DNA from: an uncultured Maribacter sp.
GTDB lineage: Bacteria; Bacteroidota; Bacteroidia; Flavobacteriales; Flavobacteriaceae
NCBI RefSeq assembly: GCF_947495965.1
Contig: NZ_CANMBB010000005.1
Span: forward strand, 186,001-250,000
DNA length: 64,000 nt
Direction of reading: 5' to 3'
The notes under the pieces were generated by a model, which made no database searches, was not told the DNA's origin, and was given only the letters and a program-made list of their open reading frames with translations. Each line of letters starts with the position of its first letter. The first letter of the stretch is position 1. The translations under genes and the position numbers were made by a program. Shown here piece by piece: positions 1-10,024 of this stretch.

Positions 1-659
1 CTGTTACCGCAATAGACCTCTCTAAAAATTATGACGACCATATAGTTTTTAAAAATGCTAATCTAAGTATTGCTAGAGGGGAAAAAGTTTCTTTTGTTGG
101 TAGAAACGGAGAAGGAAAATCTACCATGATTAAAGCCATCATGGGACAAATAGATTTTGAAGGTAGCTGTACTTTAGGGCACAATGCAAAGGTTGGTTAT
201 TTTGCCCAAAACCAAGCATCTTTATTAGACCCAGACCTTACCGTTTTCCAAACTGTAGATGAAGTTGCTAAGGGCGACATAAGAAACCAAATAAAAAATG
301 TACTTGGCAGATTTATGTTTAGTGGTGATGCAATTGATAAAAAAGTTAGTGTACTATCTGGAGGAGAAAAAACCAGATTAGCAATGGTAAAACTTTTATT
401 AGAACCTGTAAATGTTTTAATATTAGATGAACCAACAAACCATTTAGATTTAAAATCTAAAGATGTATTAAAAGATGCTTTATTAGAGTTTGACGGCACT
501 TTAATATTAGTTTCTCACGATCGCGATTTTCTACAAGGATTGTCTAAAAAAGTATTTGAGTTTAAAGAAAATAGAGTCATAGAACATTTTGAAACTATTG
601 ATGCTTTCTTAATTAGAAATAGAATTGAAAACTTAAAAGAAATGGATCTAAGTAAATAA
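1..659 (+). CDS. ABC-F family ATPase, C-terminal part (5' end outside window)
   Basis: This is the second ATP-binding half of an ABC-F protein, a soluble duplicated ATPase of the group that acts on ribosomes. The reading frame is already open at base 3. A Walker A motif, GRNGEGKST, sits around bases 102-128. The signature LSGGEKTRLAM, the Walker B/D-loop LILDEPTNHLDL and the H-loop VSHDRDF follow in order. The Met at 126 lies inside Walker A, so it is not the start; the gene begins upstream of the window. There are no membrane segments, and the EPTNHLD form of the D-loop is typical of ABC-F rather than of transporters. Which ABC-F subgroup it belongs to cannot be decided from this half. The gene ends just before a convergent minus-strand OmpA-family gene. 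Confidence 0.93.
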   Translation, partial: VTAIDLSKNYDDHIVFKNANLSIARGEKVSFVGRNGEGKSTMIKAIMGQIDFEGSCTLGHNAKVGYFAQNQASLLDPDLTVFQTVDEVAKGDIRNQIKNVLGRFMFSGDAIDKKVSVLSGGEKTRLAMVKLLLEPVNVLILDEPTNHLDLKSKDVLKDALLEFDGTLILVSHDRDFLQGLSKKVFEFKENRVIEHFETIDAFLIRNRIENLKEMDLSK

Positions 660-708
660 GCTAGTTAAAATTTAAGAACACGTATATTTTAAATTACCCA
701 TTAAACAG

Positions 709-1833
709 CTAATCGTCCTCAAATAATGTTTCTGCGTAATTGTTTCTGCTTTTTGGTATAAATCTTTTTTCGGACAAAATAAACTCTGCTCTTCTGTTCT
801 TTTGTTTACCTACTAAAGACTTATTAGCTACTACTGGTTTCTTTTCCCCATGACCATACCACTGTATACGGTTTTCATTTACACCTAAAGCTATTAAATA
901 ATTAGCAACAGATTTTGCTCTTTTGTTAGACAAACTTTTATTATAAGATAAATCACCATCATTATCTGTGTGCGCATGTATAGAAATAAACATTTCAGGA
1001 TTTTTCTTAAGATGCTTGTAAAGCGATTTTAAATCGGTTTTTGAAACAACATCTAATCCGTAATCATCTACAGGAAAATGAACTTTTTTAAATGCATATA
1101 CCCTATCTACTTTTAAATTTTCATAGGAACTAGTTTCTATTGGCAGCACAGAAACCATATCAATATAATAGTAAGAAGCATTTTTTGTTCCCTCTGCTTG
1201 TAAGGTTTTTGTATCTCTATTATCCTTAAAATTTCCAATTATCAAAAAATTCTCAGTACCAGAAGCTGTTATTTCTGTATAAACTTCTGTCCAACCTTTT
1301 TTATCTTTAAAAAAAGAAGGCTTTTTTATTTCTGCATAATTAAAACTGTTATTTTTTTTACTTTTAAGAGAAGTTCTTTTAATCACCTTAGTACTTTTTA
1401 TATTCATTTCCTTGGCAGATAATAAAACTCCAATATCTCCAATTGCATACTTAGATTTTTCAGAAAGACTTATATAAAAACTTATACCATAACGTTTTCC
1501 TTTTTCTAAAGTCTTTAGTAACTTTCCTTGTATGTACTCCCTATAATTATTAGGTGCTAAAAAATATGCTCCAGCATAGGCAGAACCAAAAGCAGCTGTT
1601 TGGCTTCCATTAAAATTATTGGGTACTCCCATTTTAGAACTACATGTATTAAAATAATCTGAAGTTCCTTCTGTAGCTTTACTCCAGCTCCCAACATCTT
1701 CAGCTACATTACCATGACCATCTGGACAAACACTAAATTTCTCGAAACTAGGGTTTGAAATTAAATTTTGAGCATTAACAGTATAAAGCTGCAATCCTAC
1801 AAAAGCTATTAAAAGTTGAAAAACATTTTGCAT
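709..1833 (-). CDS. OmpA-family outer-membrane/peptidoglycan-binding protein
   Basis: A 374-aa exported protein with an N-terminal signal peptide that ends near VNAQ. Residues of roughly 25-235 form an N-terminal region of unknown fold that begins NLISNPSFEKFSVCPDG, a motif common in flavobacterial OmpA proteins. Residues of roughly 241-365 are an OmpA-like domain, including the HAHTDNDGD loop, the NKRAKSVANYL helix and the NRRAEFIL end, which are the parts that contact diaminopimelate in this family. It probably tethers the outer membrane to peptidoglycan. It lies downstream of, and on the same strand as, the beta-barrel and TPR genes, with an 81-bp gap, so it may be co-transcribed. The precise role is unknown. 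Confidence 0.88.
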   Translation of the reverse strand: MQNVFQLLIAFVGLQLYTVNAQNLISNPSFEKFSVCPDGHGNVAEDVGSWSKATEGTSDYFNTCSSKMGVPNNFNGSQTAAFGSAYAGAYFLAPNNYREYIQGKLLKTLEKGKRYGISFYISLSEKSKYAIGDIGVLLSAKEMNIKSTKVIKRTSLKSKKNNSFNYAEIKKPSFFKDKKGWTEVYTEITASGTENFLIIGNFKDNRDTKTLQAEGTKNASYYYIDMVSVLPIETSSYENLKVDRVYAFKKVHFPVDDYGLDVVSKTDLKSLYKHLKKNPEMFISIHAHTDNDGDLSYNKSLSNKRAKSVANYLIALGVNENRIQWYGHGEKKPVVANKSLVGKQKNRRAEFILSEKRFIPKSRNNYAETLFEDD

Positions 1834-1914
1834 AAAATATTTGTAAGTTTTTACCTACATAATTCATTAACGATATCCAGAGCAAAATAGTATATACTTT
1901 TAATTTTGAAGTAA

Positions 1915-3675
1915 TTAAAAATCAAATTTATAGGTTGCTCCGCCTAACACCTGTATTCCCTGTACTGGAAAATTTGCCCAGTTTTGGTAATCTGAATTGG
2001 TTAAATTAGCTCCTTTTATAAAAAAAGACCACTGGTCTGTGTACCTATAACCTACTTGCAGATTAACATCAAAATAACTCTCTAAGTTAATTAAAGTTGC
2101 TGGATAATCCCTCTGTGGTATATTTTGCACTACTCTTGAAGAATAATCTTCACGCTCTCCTACATAAAACAAATTGGCTCTAGTAAACCATTTTTTTCCT
2201 ATTTGGTAATCTAAAAACACCGAAGCTTTTGTTGTTGGTAAATTCCATGCTGGGTTTTCTGTTTCTGTAGAATAATCTAAAAACTCTGCATTAACACCTA
2301 ATGTAAAATTTCTATTTACATCTACATTTAATTCTGCAAAGAACCCAAGCGTTTTTATATCGTCATAAAAAACTTCAAAAGAATTACCGTAGTAATATCC
2401 TTTTTCATCGTCTCTAAAATCATTCTCAGGGTTTAATTTAAACAAAGGACTCTTGTTTTCTGCACTGTAAAATGCTTTTACATTATAGCTTAAGTTAGGT
2501 AACAATTGTCCTTTTAAGCCCAAATACGCATTGTACTGCTTATCTGTTGGCGCAATTGTAATTGTTGGAGAAATGTATGGGTTTTCTTCTACAAAATCAT
2601 AATAAGAATTTTGTTTTAACTCCCCTACTATCCCACCATAAGCAATAGCATTTTCTCCCAATAAACGATAGGAAGCAGTTACTGCTGGGTATATGTAAAA
2701 ATTACTATCGCTAGTATCTGCATCGGCATTTAAACCATATACCAAGTTTACTCCTAAACGTAAAGATAAATCATCACGTAACATGGTTAAACTTGGATTA
2801 ATACTTGCCTGAATGTTTCGGTATTCTATTCCTACTAGATTAGTGGCACTATTTACATCACTATTCTTAAAATTACCATTAACATAATCTACATTAAAAC
2901 CAATATCTACAGTTTCATCATTCACAGGTAAGGAAGTTCCTGCATTAAAAACTACTCTATTCTCTCCAGATTTAACAGCATCCCAAAACCTTCTATAAGC
3001 AATATCTGCATTTGTAAAAATTGCATCTTCTACATTTATATGCGCTCCAGCTTCACCCATATAATAATTTTGCCGCTCGTCTATAGAGCCTATAATAGCT
3101 GGATCTGTAATTGTAGTTGGCAAACCATACCAATTATAAAGTTGGTGTTGTAAGGCTACATCTGCTCCCCAATCCATATCTCTATCTCTTTTAGAATAAG
3201 AAGCATCTAATTTAGAGTCCGAAAATATATTACTTAAAACTACGCCATCTAAATCTCCTCTAGACGAAATATGATTAAGACCTATATCTAACCTCTCATC
3301 CCTATTCAAAGCTCTACTAGTATAAAAATCTGCTGTTGCATTACCATAATTACCAACACCAACAGATGCATAAGAATTATATAATACTGGAGGTGGAAGC
3401 TTTTCTACTTTAGATGCTTTCCCTTTTGCCGGTGTAAAAGTAGAAGCTACAGGAACTGAAAAAATACTATAGTTTATAGGCTTTTTTTGCAACTCTATAG
3501 AGTCATTTATACTTGGAGAAGATTTAATTTTAAAAGCATCAGAAACCGTTGGCGAATACGCTTTAGTTACCGTAACTGTTTCTGTCCCTAAATCGTCCTC
3601 TTCTGTTTCTTGCGCTATTCCTATTTGAATACACCCTAAAAAGGTAATAAGTGTAAATTTTATGTACGTATGCAT
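1915..3675 (-). CDS. TonB-dependent-receptor-like outer-membrane beta-barrel
   Basis: A 586-aa protein with a signal peptide (cleavage near GIAQ) followed by an acidic stretch and a TonB-box-like segment TETVTVTKAYSP. The rest is alternating beta-strand sequence with frequent aromatic strand ends. It finishes with a terminal aromatic, ATYKFDF, as expected for insertion by the BAM machinery. At 586 residues it is shorter than a full TonB-dependent receptor, and I do not see a clear plug domain. It may be a porin-like relative. It starts 45 bp after the stop of the 1005-aa TPR gene, so the two probably form one transcription unit. The substrate is unknown. Confidence 0.75.
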   Translation of the reverse strand: MHTYIKFTLITFLGCIQIGIAQETEEDDLGTETVTVTKAYSPTVSDAFKIKSSPSINDSIELQKKPINYSIFSVPVASTFTPAKGKASKVEKLPPPVLYNSYASVGVGNYGNATADFYTSRALNRDERLDIGLNHISSRGDLDGVVLSNIFSDSKLDASYSKRDRDMDWGADVALQHQLYNWYGLPTTITDPAIIGSIDERQNYYMGEAGAHINVEDAIFTNADIAYRRFWDAVKSGENRVVFNAGTSLPVNDETVDIGFNVDYVNGNFKNSDVNSATNLVGIEYRNIQASINPSLTMLRDDLSLRLGVNLVYGLNADADTSDSNFYIYPAVTASYRLLGENAIAYGGIVGELKQNSYYDFVEENPYISPTITIAPTDKQYNAYLGLKGQLLPNLSYNVKAFYSAENKSPLFKLNPENDFRDDEKGYYYGNSFEVFYDDIKTLGFFAELNVDVNRNFTLGVNAEFLDYSTETENPAWNLPTTKASVFLDYQIGKKWFTRANLFYVGEREDYSSRVVQNIPQRDYPATLINLESYFDVNLQVGYRYTDQWSFFIKGANLTNSDYQNWANFPVQGIQVLGGATYKFDF

Positions 3676-3720
3676 ATATGGTTCTTTTTTCCCTAAAAAA
3701 CGGGATACTATTAAAATCTA

Positions 3721-6700
3721 TTAATTAGGATTTACAGAGGAATTACTTTGCGCTTCTTTTGCTTTTATGATAGATAATTCTCCTTTTGCTTCTGCAACTA
3801 AATCTGGATACTGACTAAAATTGGTAATTACACTTTCTAAAATATAAGTGGCTTGGTAAGCATCATTCAAAGCATAAAAATTCTTGGCCATTATAACCAA
3901 ACCTTTACCTCCCCATTCTTTATAACTAGAATAGTCTTTTGCTAATTTTTGTACCGCTATGTTAGAATCTTCATAGTTATTCTCTTGGTATTTAAAATAA
4001 GCATCATAATACAAAGCTTCCGCAGCTGTTTCACCAGACGCAATTTTTAAAACTTTAGTGTATGCCTCTTTTGCTCTAGAAGCATCGTTAGTTGTTATAG
4101 CAGAACGCGCTATCATTATTTGAGCATCACTTTTAATTCTATTATCTATACTTGCAGTTGCTAATACCTTTTCTGCATAAGAAATAGTATTGCTGTAGTC
4201 TTTTTTCTGATAATAACCTTTCATTAAATTAGACTGTGCAAATGTTCTGTTTTGTTGGATATTTGCTACTGTTTCTAAGCGCTTTAAATATGGTAAAGCC
4301 TTATCGTAGTCTTTATCTGCAATATACACTTCGCATACACGTGTTAAAGCTTGCTCAGAATATTCACTAGTACCACTATCTGCCACGTATTGGTAGTACG
4401 GCAATGCCTTTTCTTTTTGTCCTTTTCCAAAATATAATTGCGCTAAATTAAAATTAGCAGGTATACTATGCAATCCATTTGGAAATTGCTTTATGTAATT
4501 AACATATCCTTTTATAGCGGCATCTTTATTGCCTTCTAAATTTTGTTTATCTGCAGACTCATAACTAGCGTTATCTAACTCTGCATCTGTCACCTCAACA
4601 AAATCTAAATCTTTTACCCAAGCAGCATACTCATTAACTTTCCCTAAATCTACATATACTAATTTTGCAGTTGCTACAGCCTGTATTGCTTCTTGTGTTT
4701 TTGGAAAATCTCTTACTACTGTTTTAAACTTAACTAAAGCTTGCTCATTTCTACTTGCGTTATAATGTACTAAACCTTGGCGCATTAAAGCCTGTGGAAC
4801 TAAAGAGCTTCCTTTAAAATCTGTAACCAATCTATTATACGCATTAAGACCTTTACTTTCTTGCCCTTCTGCTATGTAAGTGTTTCCAAGTTCAAATAAA
4901 GCATCATCTCTAAGGGTAGATTTAGAGTAGGTAGAAACAAAACTGTTTAACCCATCTATCTTTTTTGCCTTGCGGTCTACAAAACCATAACTCATAGCTT
5001 TTTGGTAAGCGGCATAATCCTTTTCGGGACCAGTTAATGCTAAAGATTTGTTATAAGTCTCTATTGCTGGCCAATATTTTCTGGTAACAAAATAACTATC
5101 TCCTAAACGTAAATAGGCGTCATTAAGTTTCTCGGTGTCTGTAGTTCCTTGTTTCGTAAAACTATCAAAATAAGAAACCGCATTTGCATACTCTTTCTTT
5201 TTAAAATACGTGTAAGCTAAATTATAATCAACATCCTTATTCTCCTCTAACAAAGAAGCGTTAGGACTTTGTTTAAAAGCCATAAACCCTGCTAGAGCAG
5301 CATCAAAATTATTTAAAAGATAATCAGACTCTGCTTTCCAATAACTTGCTCTTGCTTTAAAACTAGCATCTTCTGCACTTGCCAAAGATTTTGAAAAAAC
5401 TTCTGATGCCTTTCCATAATCCCCATCAACAAACAGCTCTACTCCTCTATAAAAAGCAACTTTTTGATAGGTAGTTTTACTAGCATAATTTTTATTTTTT
5501 TCTAATAACTCCATTGCCCCAGCAAAATTCTTAGAAGTTATATACGAATCTACCAAAAGCTCTTGCATTTCTTCGGTATGCGCATCATTAGGGTATTGTT
5601 TTAAGTAATTTGTTATCACTTGCGGCACTGGCTCATAGGCATTACCAACCTCATAACTTAAACGAGCATAATTTAAATAAGCATCTTTCTGTATTTCAGG
5701 AGAAAAATTCATTTGCGAAGCGTTCCTAAACGCATTTAATGCCTCTTGTTTCTTTTCTAATTTTAAATAACACTCTGCTAAATGGTAGTAGGCGTTTTGA
5801 GAAACACTATTAGTACCTCCAATTATTTTATTAAACTGCTGAATAGCATTCGCATAATCTTGTTGCTTATAATATGCATAGCCTAATAAATAGTAATCTG
5901 TATTATTCCATTTACCTTTTTTTCCTTTATACTCCTCTAAATAAGGAACTGCATTTTGATATTGCTTTAAATTAAAATAACTTTCTCCTATTATTTTATT
6001 TAATTCTGATATTTCTCTGCGATCTGCTTTTGGTAATTGTTTTTTTGCTAAAGCTATAGCTTCTTCAAATTTTCCAAGTTTAAAATTCATATCTGCTTGG
6101 TAGTAAGATAATTTTTCCTCTAAAACCTTTTGGTCTGTTATTTGGTCAAAACGTTCGTTTGCTGCTTCATAATCATCTTGTTGGTACGATATATAGCCTA
6201 AATAATATTTAGCTTGAGAACCATACACTGGAGAAGAAGTTACTTGTGACAGGTATTTTTCTGCTTCATTAGTTTTCTTTGAAGAAAATAAAGCATACCC
6301 ATAATTAAAGTTAAACTTATCCATCTCTTTTCTAGAAAGAGCTCCCTGATCTACTTTATTATACCATTTTAACGCATACGGATATTTCCCTGTTTCAAAA
6401 TAATACTCCGCCACATCTGCATAAGCAGAGTTTCTCTTTGTTGAAGTTGGGTAATTTTCCACAAAATCTTCCATAAGGCGGTCTGCACCTAATTGGTTTA
6501 ACCTAACCGCAGCGTTTGCTGCATAATATGCACTGTTAGCTGCAATTTCCTCATCGGTAGTAGAGGCTCCTACTTTTTCAAAAACAGTTTGCGCTGCTTG
6601 GTACTGCTCATTATTATAAAGCGTTAAAGCGTCTTGGTATTGTTTATCTTGGTGCGTGTATATTGTTGTTTCTTGGGCACTCCCAAAAGAAACCATTCCC

Positions 6701-6738
6701 AAAAGTATGGGAAGTATTGTAGTACTTTTTTTAAACAT
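3721..6738 (-). CDS. Large TPR-repeat periplasmic protein
   Basis: A 1005-aa protein with a signal peptide (MFKKS..., cleavage near GSAQ) followed almost entirely by tetratricopeptide repeats. Typical A/Y/G-spaced helix pairs recur throughout, such as ALKWYNKV, YYLLGYAYYKQQDYANAI and DALFELGNTYIAEG. TPR solenoids are protein-interaction scaffolds; in Bacteroidota such long exported ones usually pair with outer-membrane barrels. It lies directly upstream of the TonB-receptor-like barrel gene with a short spacer, which suggests a joint envelope function. No enzymatic domain is visible. The start is supported by the signal peptide. Confidence 0.82.
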   Translation of the reverse strand: MFKKSTTILPILLGMVSFGSAQETTIYTHQDKQYQDALTLYNNEQYQAAQTVFEKVGASTTDEEIAANSAYYAANAAVRLNQLGADRLMEDFVENYPTSTKRNSAYADVAEYYFETGKYPYALKWYNKVDQGALSRKEMDKFNFNYGYALFSSKKTNEAEKYLSQVTSSPVYGSQAKYYLGYISYQQDDYEAANERFDQITDQKVLEEKLSYYQADMNFKLGKFEEAIALAKKQLPKADRREISELNKIIGESYFNLKQYQNAVPYLEEYKGKKGKWNNTDYYLLGYAYYKQQDYANAIQQFNKIIGGTNSVSQNAYYHLAECYLKLEKKQEALNAFRNASQMNFSPEIQKDAYLNYARLSYEVGNAYEPVPQVITNYLKQYPNDAHTEEMQELLVDSYITSKNFAGAMELLEKNKNYASKTTYQKVAFYRGVELFVDGDYGKASEVFSKSLASAEDASFKARASYWKAESDYLLNNFDAALAGFMAFKQSPNASLLEENKDVDYNLAYTYFKKKEYANAVSYFDSFTKQGTTDTEKLNDAYLRLGDSYFVTRKYWPAIETYNKSLALTGPEKDYAAYQKAMSYGFVDRKAKKIDGLNSFVSTYSKSTLRDDALFELGNTYIAEGQESKGLNAYNRLVTDFKGSSLVPQALMRQGLVHYNASRNEQALVKFKTVVRDFPKTQEAIQAVATAKLVYVDLGKVNEYAAWVKDLDFVEVTDAELDNASYESADKQNLEGNKDAAIKGYVNYIKQFPNGLHSIPANFNLAQLYFGKGQKEKALPYYQYVADSGTSEYSEQALTRVCEVYIADKDYDKALPYLKRLETVANIQQNRTFAQSNLMKGYYQKKDYSNTISYAEKVLATASIDNRIKSDAQIMIARSAITTNDASRAKEAYTKVLKIASGETAAEALYYDAYFKYQENNYEDSNIAVQKLAKDYSSYKEWGGKGLVIMAKNFYALNDAYQATYILESVITNFSQYPDLVAEAKGELSIIKAKEAQSNSSVNPN

Positions 6739-6925
6739 AGCGTTCTCTAACTATTAACTAAAATATACAACGACAAATATTGTTCCGAAGTATATATTAT
6801 AAGGTGGATAAGTCTTAATTTTTTATTAAAACTTAAATCAAAACTAATTAAAGAAAAAGATTTTTAAAAAAGCGTACTAGCTAATCCTTTAGAACTTATT
6901 ACTTTTATATTAACAATACTTGAAT

Positions 6926-7615
6926 ATGGAAGAGAATACAACTGTGCTAGAACTTAAAGATGTAGCAATATTTCAAAAAGATAGTTTAGTACTTAATGAG
7001 GTTAGTTTACATGTACAAAAAGGTGAATTTGTTTACTTAATAGGAAAAACTGGTAGTGGTAAAAGTAGTTTTATGAAAACACTTTATGGCGATTTACCCC
7101 TAAAACAAGGCTCTGGCAAAATTGTAAATTTCGATTTAAAAGCACTTAAAGAAAAAGACATTCCGTATTTAAGAAGAAAACTAGGCGTTGTATTCCAAGA
7201 CTTTAAACTTTTACCAGATCGTAATATTAATAAAAACCTACTTTTTGTCTTAAAAGCTACAGGCTGGAAAGATGTCACTAAAATGAATAACCAAATAGAA
7301 AAAGTTTTAGACAAAGTAGGAATGAAAACTAAAGGATTTAAATTTCCTCATGAACTTTCTGGTGGCGAACAACAACGTATTGCTATTGCTCGTGCTTTAC
7401 TTAATGACCCTGAACTTATTATTGCCGATGAGCCTACTGGTAATCTTGATCCGCAAACCAGTGTTGAAGTAATGAAAGTTTTACAAGAAATAAATAAAGC
7501 AGGAAGAACCATACTTATGGCAACACATGATTATGCTTTAATTTTAAAATATCCTGCCAAAACTTTAAAATGTGACGCCAATAAAGTTTTTGAAGTAGTA
7601 CAAAGGGCTGTTTAA
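6926..7615 (+). CDS. ftsE: Cell-division ATP-binding protein FtsE
   Basis: A 229-aa ABC ATPase. It has Walker [11 protein letters not shown]-loop [13 protein letters not shown], signature [16 protein letters not shown], Walker [13 protein letters not shown] and the H-loop ATHDY. The FQDFKLL and LSGGEQQR forms match FtsE. FtsE works with the membrane protein FtsX to control septal peptidoglycan hydrolysis. No ftsX is adjacent, which is common in Bacteroidota. An in-frame TTG at 6920 would add two residues; I prefer the ATG at 6926. LolD and MacB-type ATPases are close paralogues, but the domain length and motifs favour FtsE. Confidence 0.85.
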   Translation: MEENTTVLELKDVAIFQKDSLVLNEVSLHVQKGEFVYLIGKTGSGKSSFMKTLYGDLPLKQGSGKIVNFDLKALKEKDIPYLRRKLGVVFQDFKLLPDRNINKNLLFVLKATGWKDVTKMNNQIEKVLDKVGMKTKGFKFPHELSGGEQQRIAIARALLNDPELIIADEPTGNLDPQTSVEVMKVLQEINKAGRTILMATHDYALILKYPAKTLKCDANKVFEVVQRAV

Positions 7616-7630
7616 TTTTTTAGACTATTA

Positions 7631-7673
7631 AATTCATAAAATACAATTAAACCCATTATTACATTTATGAATT
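7631..7673. promoter_or_regulatory. 10-bp inverted repeat after ftsE
   Basis: AATTCATAAA (7631-7640) and TTTATGAATT (7664-7673) are perfect inverted repeats with a 23-nt spacer, between ftsE and the following membrane-protein gene. It could be a weak hairpin or an operator. It has no downstream T-run of a classical terminator, so its function is open. Confidence 0.3.
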
Positions 7674-7705
7674 ATCACATATTCTTTTAAACTCTTTACT
7701 GTAAG

Positions 7706-8140
7706 ATGATATTAAAAAAAGAAGCGCCTCAAAAAACCAAAAGAACCAACTCCATTATTGGATTACTTTTATTTACTACTTCCATAGTTCTAATACTAGT
7801 AACTGGCCCTCTGGGTTTTATTTACGGAATTATCCATTCTTTATTCACAAAAAAACTATCTGGTGTTGGGGAATATTTTCTAAAAATTGCAATCTCAATA
7901 GACCAATTAGGGAATGTGTTAATGCAACATTTACTAAACATTTTATGGCTCAAAAAAGGAGGATATAAATTTGGAAATAGAGACGAAACAATTTCTAGTG
8001 TCATTGGCAAAAACAAGCAAACAAACACCCTCACTAACTTTGGAATTTTCATAGATAAAATACTAGACCTTATAGACCCAAATCATTCTTTAAATTCTAT
8101 AGATTATTATGTAGAGCCTAATCAAAACAACTCTATTTAA
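7706..8140 (+). CDS. Conserved hypothetical membrane-associated protein
   Basis: A 144-aa protein I do not recognise. After a basic N-terminus (residues 1-15) there is a hydrophobic stretch of about residues 17-47 (IIGLLLFTTSIVLILVTGPLG), probably one or two membrane segments. The remainder is polar, with an acidic C-terminus. It sits between ftsE and the polyphosphate glucokinase gene, on the same strand, with about 60-90 bp gaps on either side. No catalytic motif is visible. A small inner-membrane protein is the most that can be said. Confidence 0.6.
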   Translation: MILKKEAPQKTKRTNSIIGLLLFTTSIVLILVTGPLGFIYGIIHSLFTKKLSGVGEYFLKIAISIDQLGNVLMQHLLNILWLKKGGYKFGNRDETISSVIGKNKQTNTLTNFGIFIDKILDLIDPNHSLNSIDYYVEPNQNNSI

Positions 8141-8202
8141 AAGTTAAAACAATCTTTTTATAATTCTTTTCGTTATTTTGGTAGCAAAACAATAAAGTAC
8201 TT

Positions 8203-8952
8203 ATGGAAGTTTTAGGAATAGATATAGGTGGTTCTGGTATGAAAGGAGCTCTAGTAGATACAATAACTGGCGAAATGACCACAGAACGCTATAGAATACC
8301 TACACCTCCCGATAGAAAGCCTGAAGAAATGGCCAATGTCATAAAACAAATTGCAGAACATTTTAATTATAACGGCCCCATAGGAGTTGGTTTTCCTTCT
8401 ATAGTAAAACATGGAGTATGTAAGGCTCCAGGAAACTTACACAAATCTTGGGTAAATGTAAATGTACATGAATTATTTAGCGAAGTAACAAAACTTCCTG
8501 TTACCGTAATTAATGATGCTGATGCTGCTGGTTATGCTACTATGAATTATGGTACTGGAAAAGGAAAAGATGGTCTTGTTATTATGATTACCATTGGTAC
8601 TGGTTTAGGAAGCGGTGTGTTCTTAAACGGAGAACTACTTCCTAATTTTGAATTAGGGCAAATACCATACAAAAAATATAAAAAAATAGAACAGTGGGCT
8701 GCTGGTTCTGCTAAAGACCGCGAAGACTTATCGTATAAAAAATGGGGAAAACGTTTTAATACATTCTTAGAATATGTGGAAGTAATTACCTGCCCAGACT
8801 TAATTATATTAGGTGGCGGAGCTTCTAAAGATTTTAAAGAATATAAAAAACAAATTACTATTGATACCCCTGTTATTCCTGCAGAATTAAAAAACCATGC
8901 TGGTATTATAGGTGCAGCAGCAGCTGCGCTGCATCAAGCTCCAAAAGATTAA
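8203..8952 (+). CDS. ppgK: Polyphosphate glucokinase (ROK family)
   Basis: A 249-aa sugar kinase. It begins MEVLGIDIGGSGMKGALVD, the phosphate-binding loop of ROK/actin-fold kinases. It also has VINDADAAGYA with the catalytic Asp, a second phosphate loop MITIGTGLGSGVF, and a C-terminal LIILGGGASKDF adenosine-type motif. Length and the FELGQIPYKKYKKIEQWAAGSA region match polyphosphate-dependent glucokinases rather than generic ROK repressors, which carry a DNA-binding domain. The expected reaction is glucose plus polyphosphate (or ATP) to glucose 6-phosphate in the cytoplasm. A strong terminator follows directly, so it ends its transcription unit. Confidence 0.85.
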   Translation: MEVLGIDIGGSGMKGALVDTITGEMTTERYRIPTPPDRKPEEMANVIKQIAEHFNYNGPIGVGFPSIVKHGVCKAPGNLHKSWVNVNVHELFSEVTKLPVTVINDADAAGYATMNYGTGKGKDGLVIMITIGTGLGSGVFLNGELLPNFELGQIPYKKYKKIEQWAAGSAKDREDLSYKKWGKRFNTFLEYVEVITCPDLIILGGGASKDFKEYKKQITIDTPVIPAELKNHAGIIGAAAAALHQAPKD

Positions 8953-8960
8953 ATACTAAA

Positions 8961-8992
8961 AAAGCTTCATTCTATGAATGAAGCTTTTTTTT
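8961..8992 (+). terminator. Rho-independent terminator after ppgK
   Basis: A perfect 12-bp stem, AAAGCTTCATTC (8961-8972) with GAATGAAGCTTT (8976-8987), around a TAT loop. A T-run extends to 8992. It lies 9 bp after the ppgK stop and before a convergent lipoprotein gene, so it may serve both strands. Confidence 0.88.
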
Positions 8993-9015
8993 AGTTTATC
9001 ACAAACTACGCAGTA

Positions 9016-9906
9016 TTACTCTAAAACTTTAGCGCCTTCTGGTTTAGAAAAATAATTGTCAGGTACAGTTGGAGAAAATGAAACATTGCTAACCTCTATT
9101 TTGGTAATATACTCTCCTAAATCTCCATCTTTGGACCAGTGCGTTTTTAGCGTTGTTGGTAAATCTATGCCATCTACAGTTGTCCAGTCTACAATTTCCA
9201 TAATTTTTTCTGGTGCATGTCCGCCATTAGGAAAATATCCAGGATAGGAAACTATATATAAAATAGCACTCATTTTATGCGTATTCTTATCAAAATATAA
9301 TTTATAATAATCATCAGGAGCGTCACCAGTACCAGACGCAAATGTTACTTTAATAGCATCTTGCATTACTCCCTTATATTCTTTGTCTTCTAAAAGCTCT
9401 AAATTAACCCCTTCTCCATCTAACACAAAAGGATGTGCAAAAAGATAAATAGGCGTTAAAGCCCAAAATTTAGTATCGTATTTAAAAGCTAAACTATCTT
9501 TAGCTTTTACCCAAGCTTCTTTACCATCCCAGCCAAAAATAGCAGTAGTATCTTGCATGCTATTATGCCTAGCCTTATTATTCCAAGTATCTACTGTTTG
9601 ATAAGAGTTCCTGCGTGTAGAGCCATCTTCTGGCTGGTAATCAAAACGAAAAGAAATAAAACCATTTTTAAACCACTTTTCTAAACCACCTTGCGCTTCC
9701 ATTCCATTCCATAAAACTTTTCCAGCATCGGTAGCATGTAATCTTGCTTTTGCTTTTTCAACTCTTTTCTGAATCCAAGTATCTGGAATTAAATACCCCT
9801 TCTCTTTTATTGTTACATCACTTACTACTTCCTTTTTAGGAGTCTCTTTACAGGAAACAAATCCTAATATTAAAACTACAGTAATGACTTTAAATAAATT
9901 TTTCAT
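9016..9906 (-). CDS. Lipoprotein of a LolA-like-fold family (DUF6503-like)
   Basis: A 296-aa protein with a clear lipoprotein signal: a basic start (MKNLFK), hydrophobic core and lipobox GFVSC, with Cys20 as the lipidated residue. The mature part has the pattern of flavobacterial DUF6503-type proteins: GKVLWNGMEAQGGLEKW, FRFDYQPEDGS, DDYYKLYFDKNTHKM, and a C-terminal series of beta strands. These features suggest a LolA-like half-barrel, but that is inference. The function is unknown. It is flanked by terminators on both sides and is probably monocistronic. Confidence 0.72.
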   Translation of the reverse strand: MKNLFKVITVVLILGFVSCKETPKKEVVSDVTIKEKGYLIPDTWIQKRVEKAKARLHATDAGKVLWNGMEAQGGLEKWFKNGFISFRFDYQPEDGSTRRNSYQTVDTWNNKARHNSMQDTTAIFGWDGKEAWVKAKDSLAFKYDTKFWALTPIYLFAHPFVLDGEGVNLELLEDKEYKGVMQDAIKVTFASGTGDAPDDYYKLYFDKNTHKMSAILYIVSYPGYFPNGGHAPEKIMEIVDWTTVDGIDLPTTLKTHWSKDGDLGEYITKIEVSNVSFSPTVPDNYFSKPEGAKVLE

Positions 9907-9971
9907 CTTTAAATATTTTGCTTAAAAAATAATAGTCGAACTCTTTCTATAACCTAACAAAAAAAACAAAA

Positions 9972-10002
9972 AAAATCTCAAGAAATAATTCCTTGAGATT
10001 TT
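9972..10002 (-). terminator. Terminator after typA
   Basis: AAAATCTCAAG (9972-9982) and CTTGAGATTTT (9992-10002) form an 11-bp stem with a 9-nt loop. On the minus strand the stem is followed by a long T-rich run (the A-tract just left of 9972), which fits termination of typA, whose stop is 23 bp away. Confidence 0.85.
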
Positions 10003-10024
10003 CTATAAACTATCTTAATTGTAT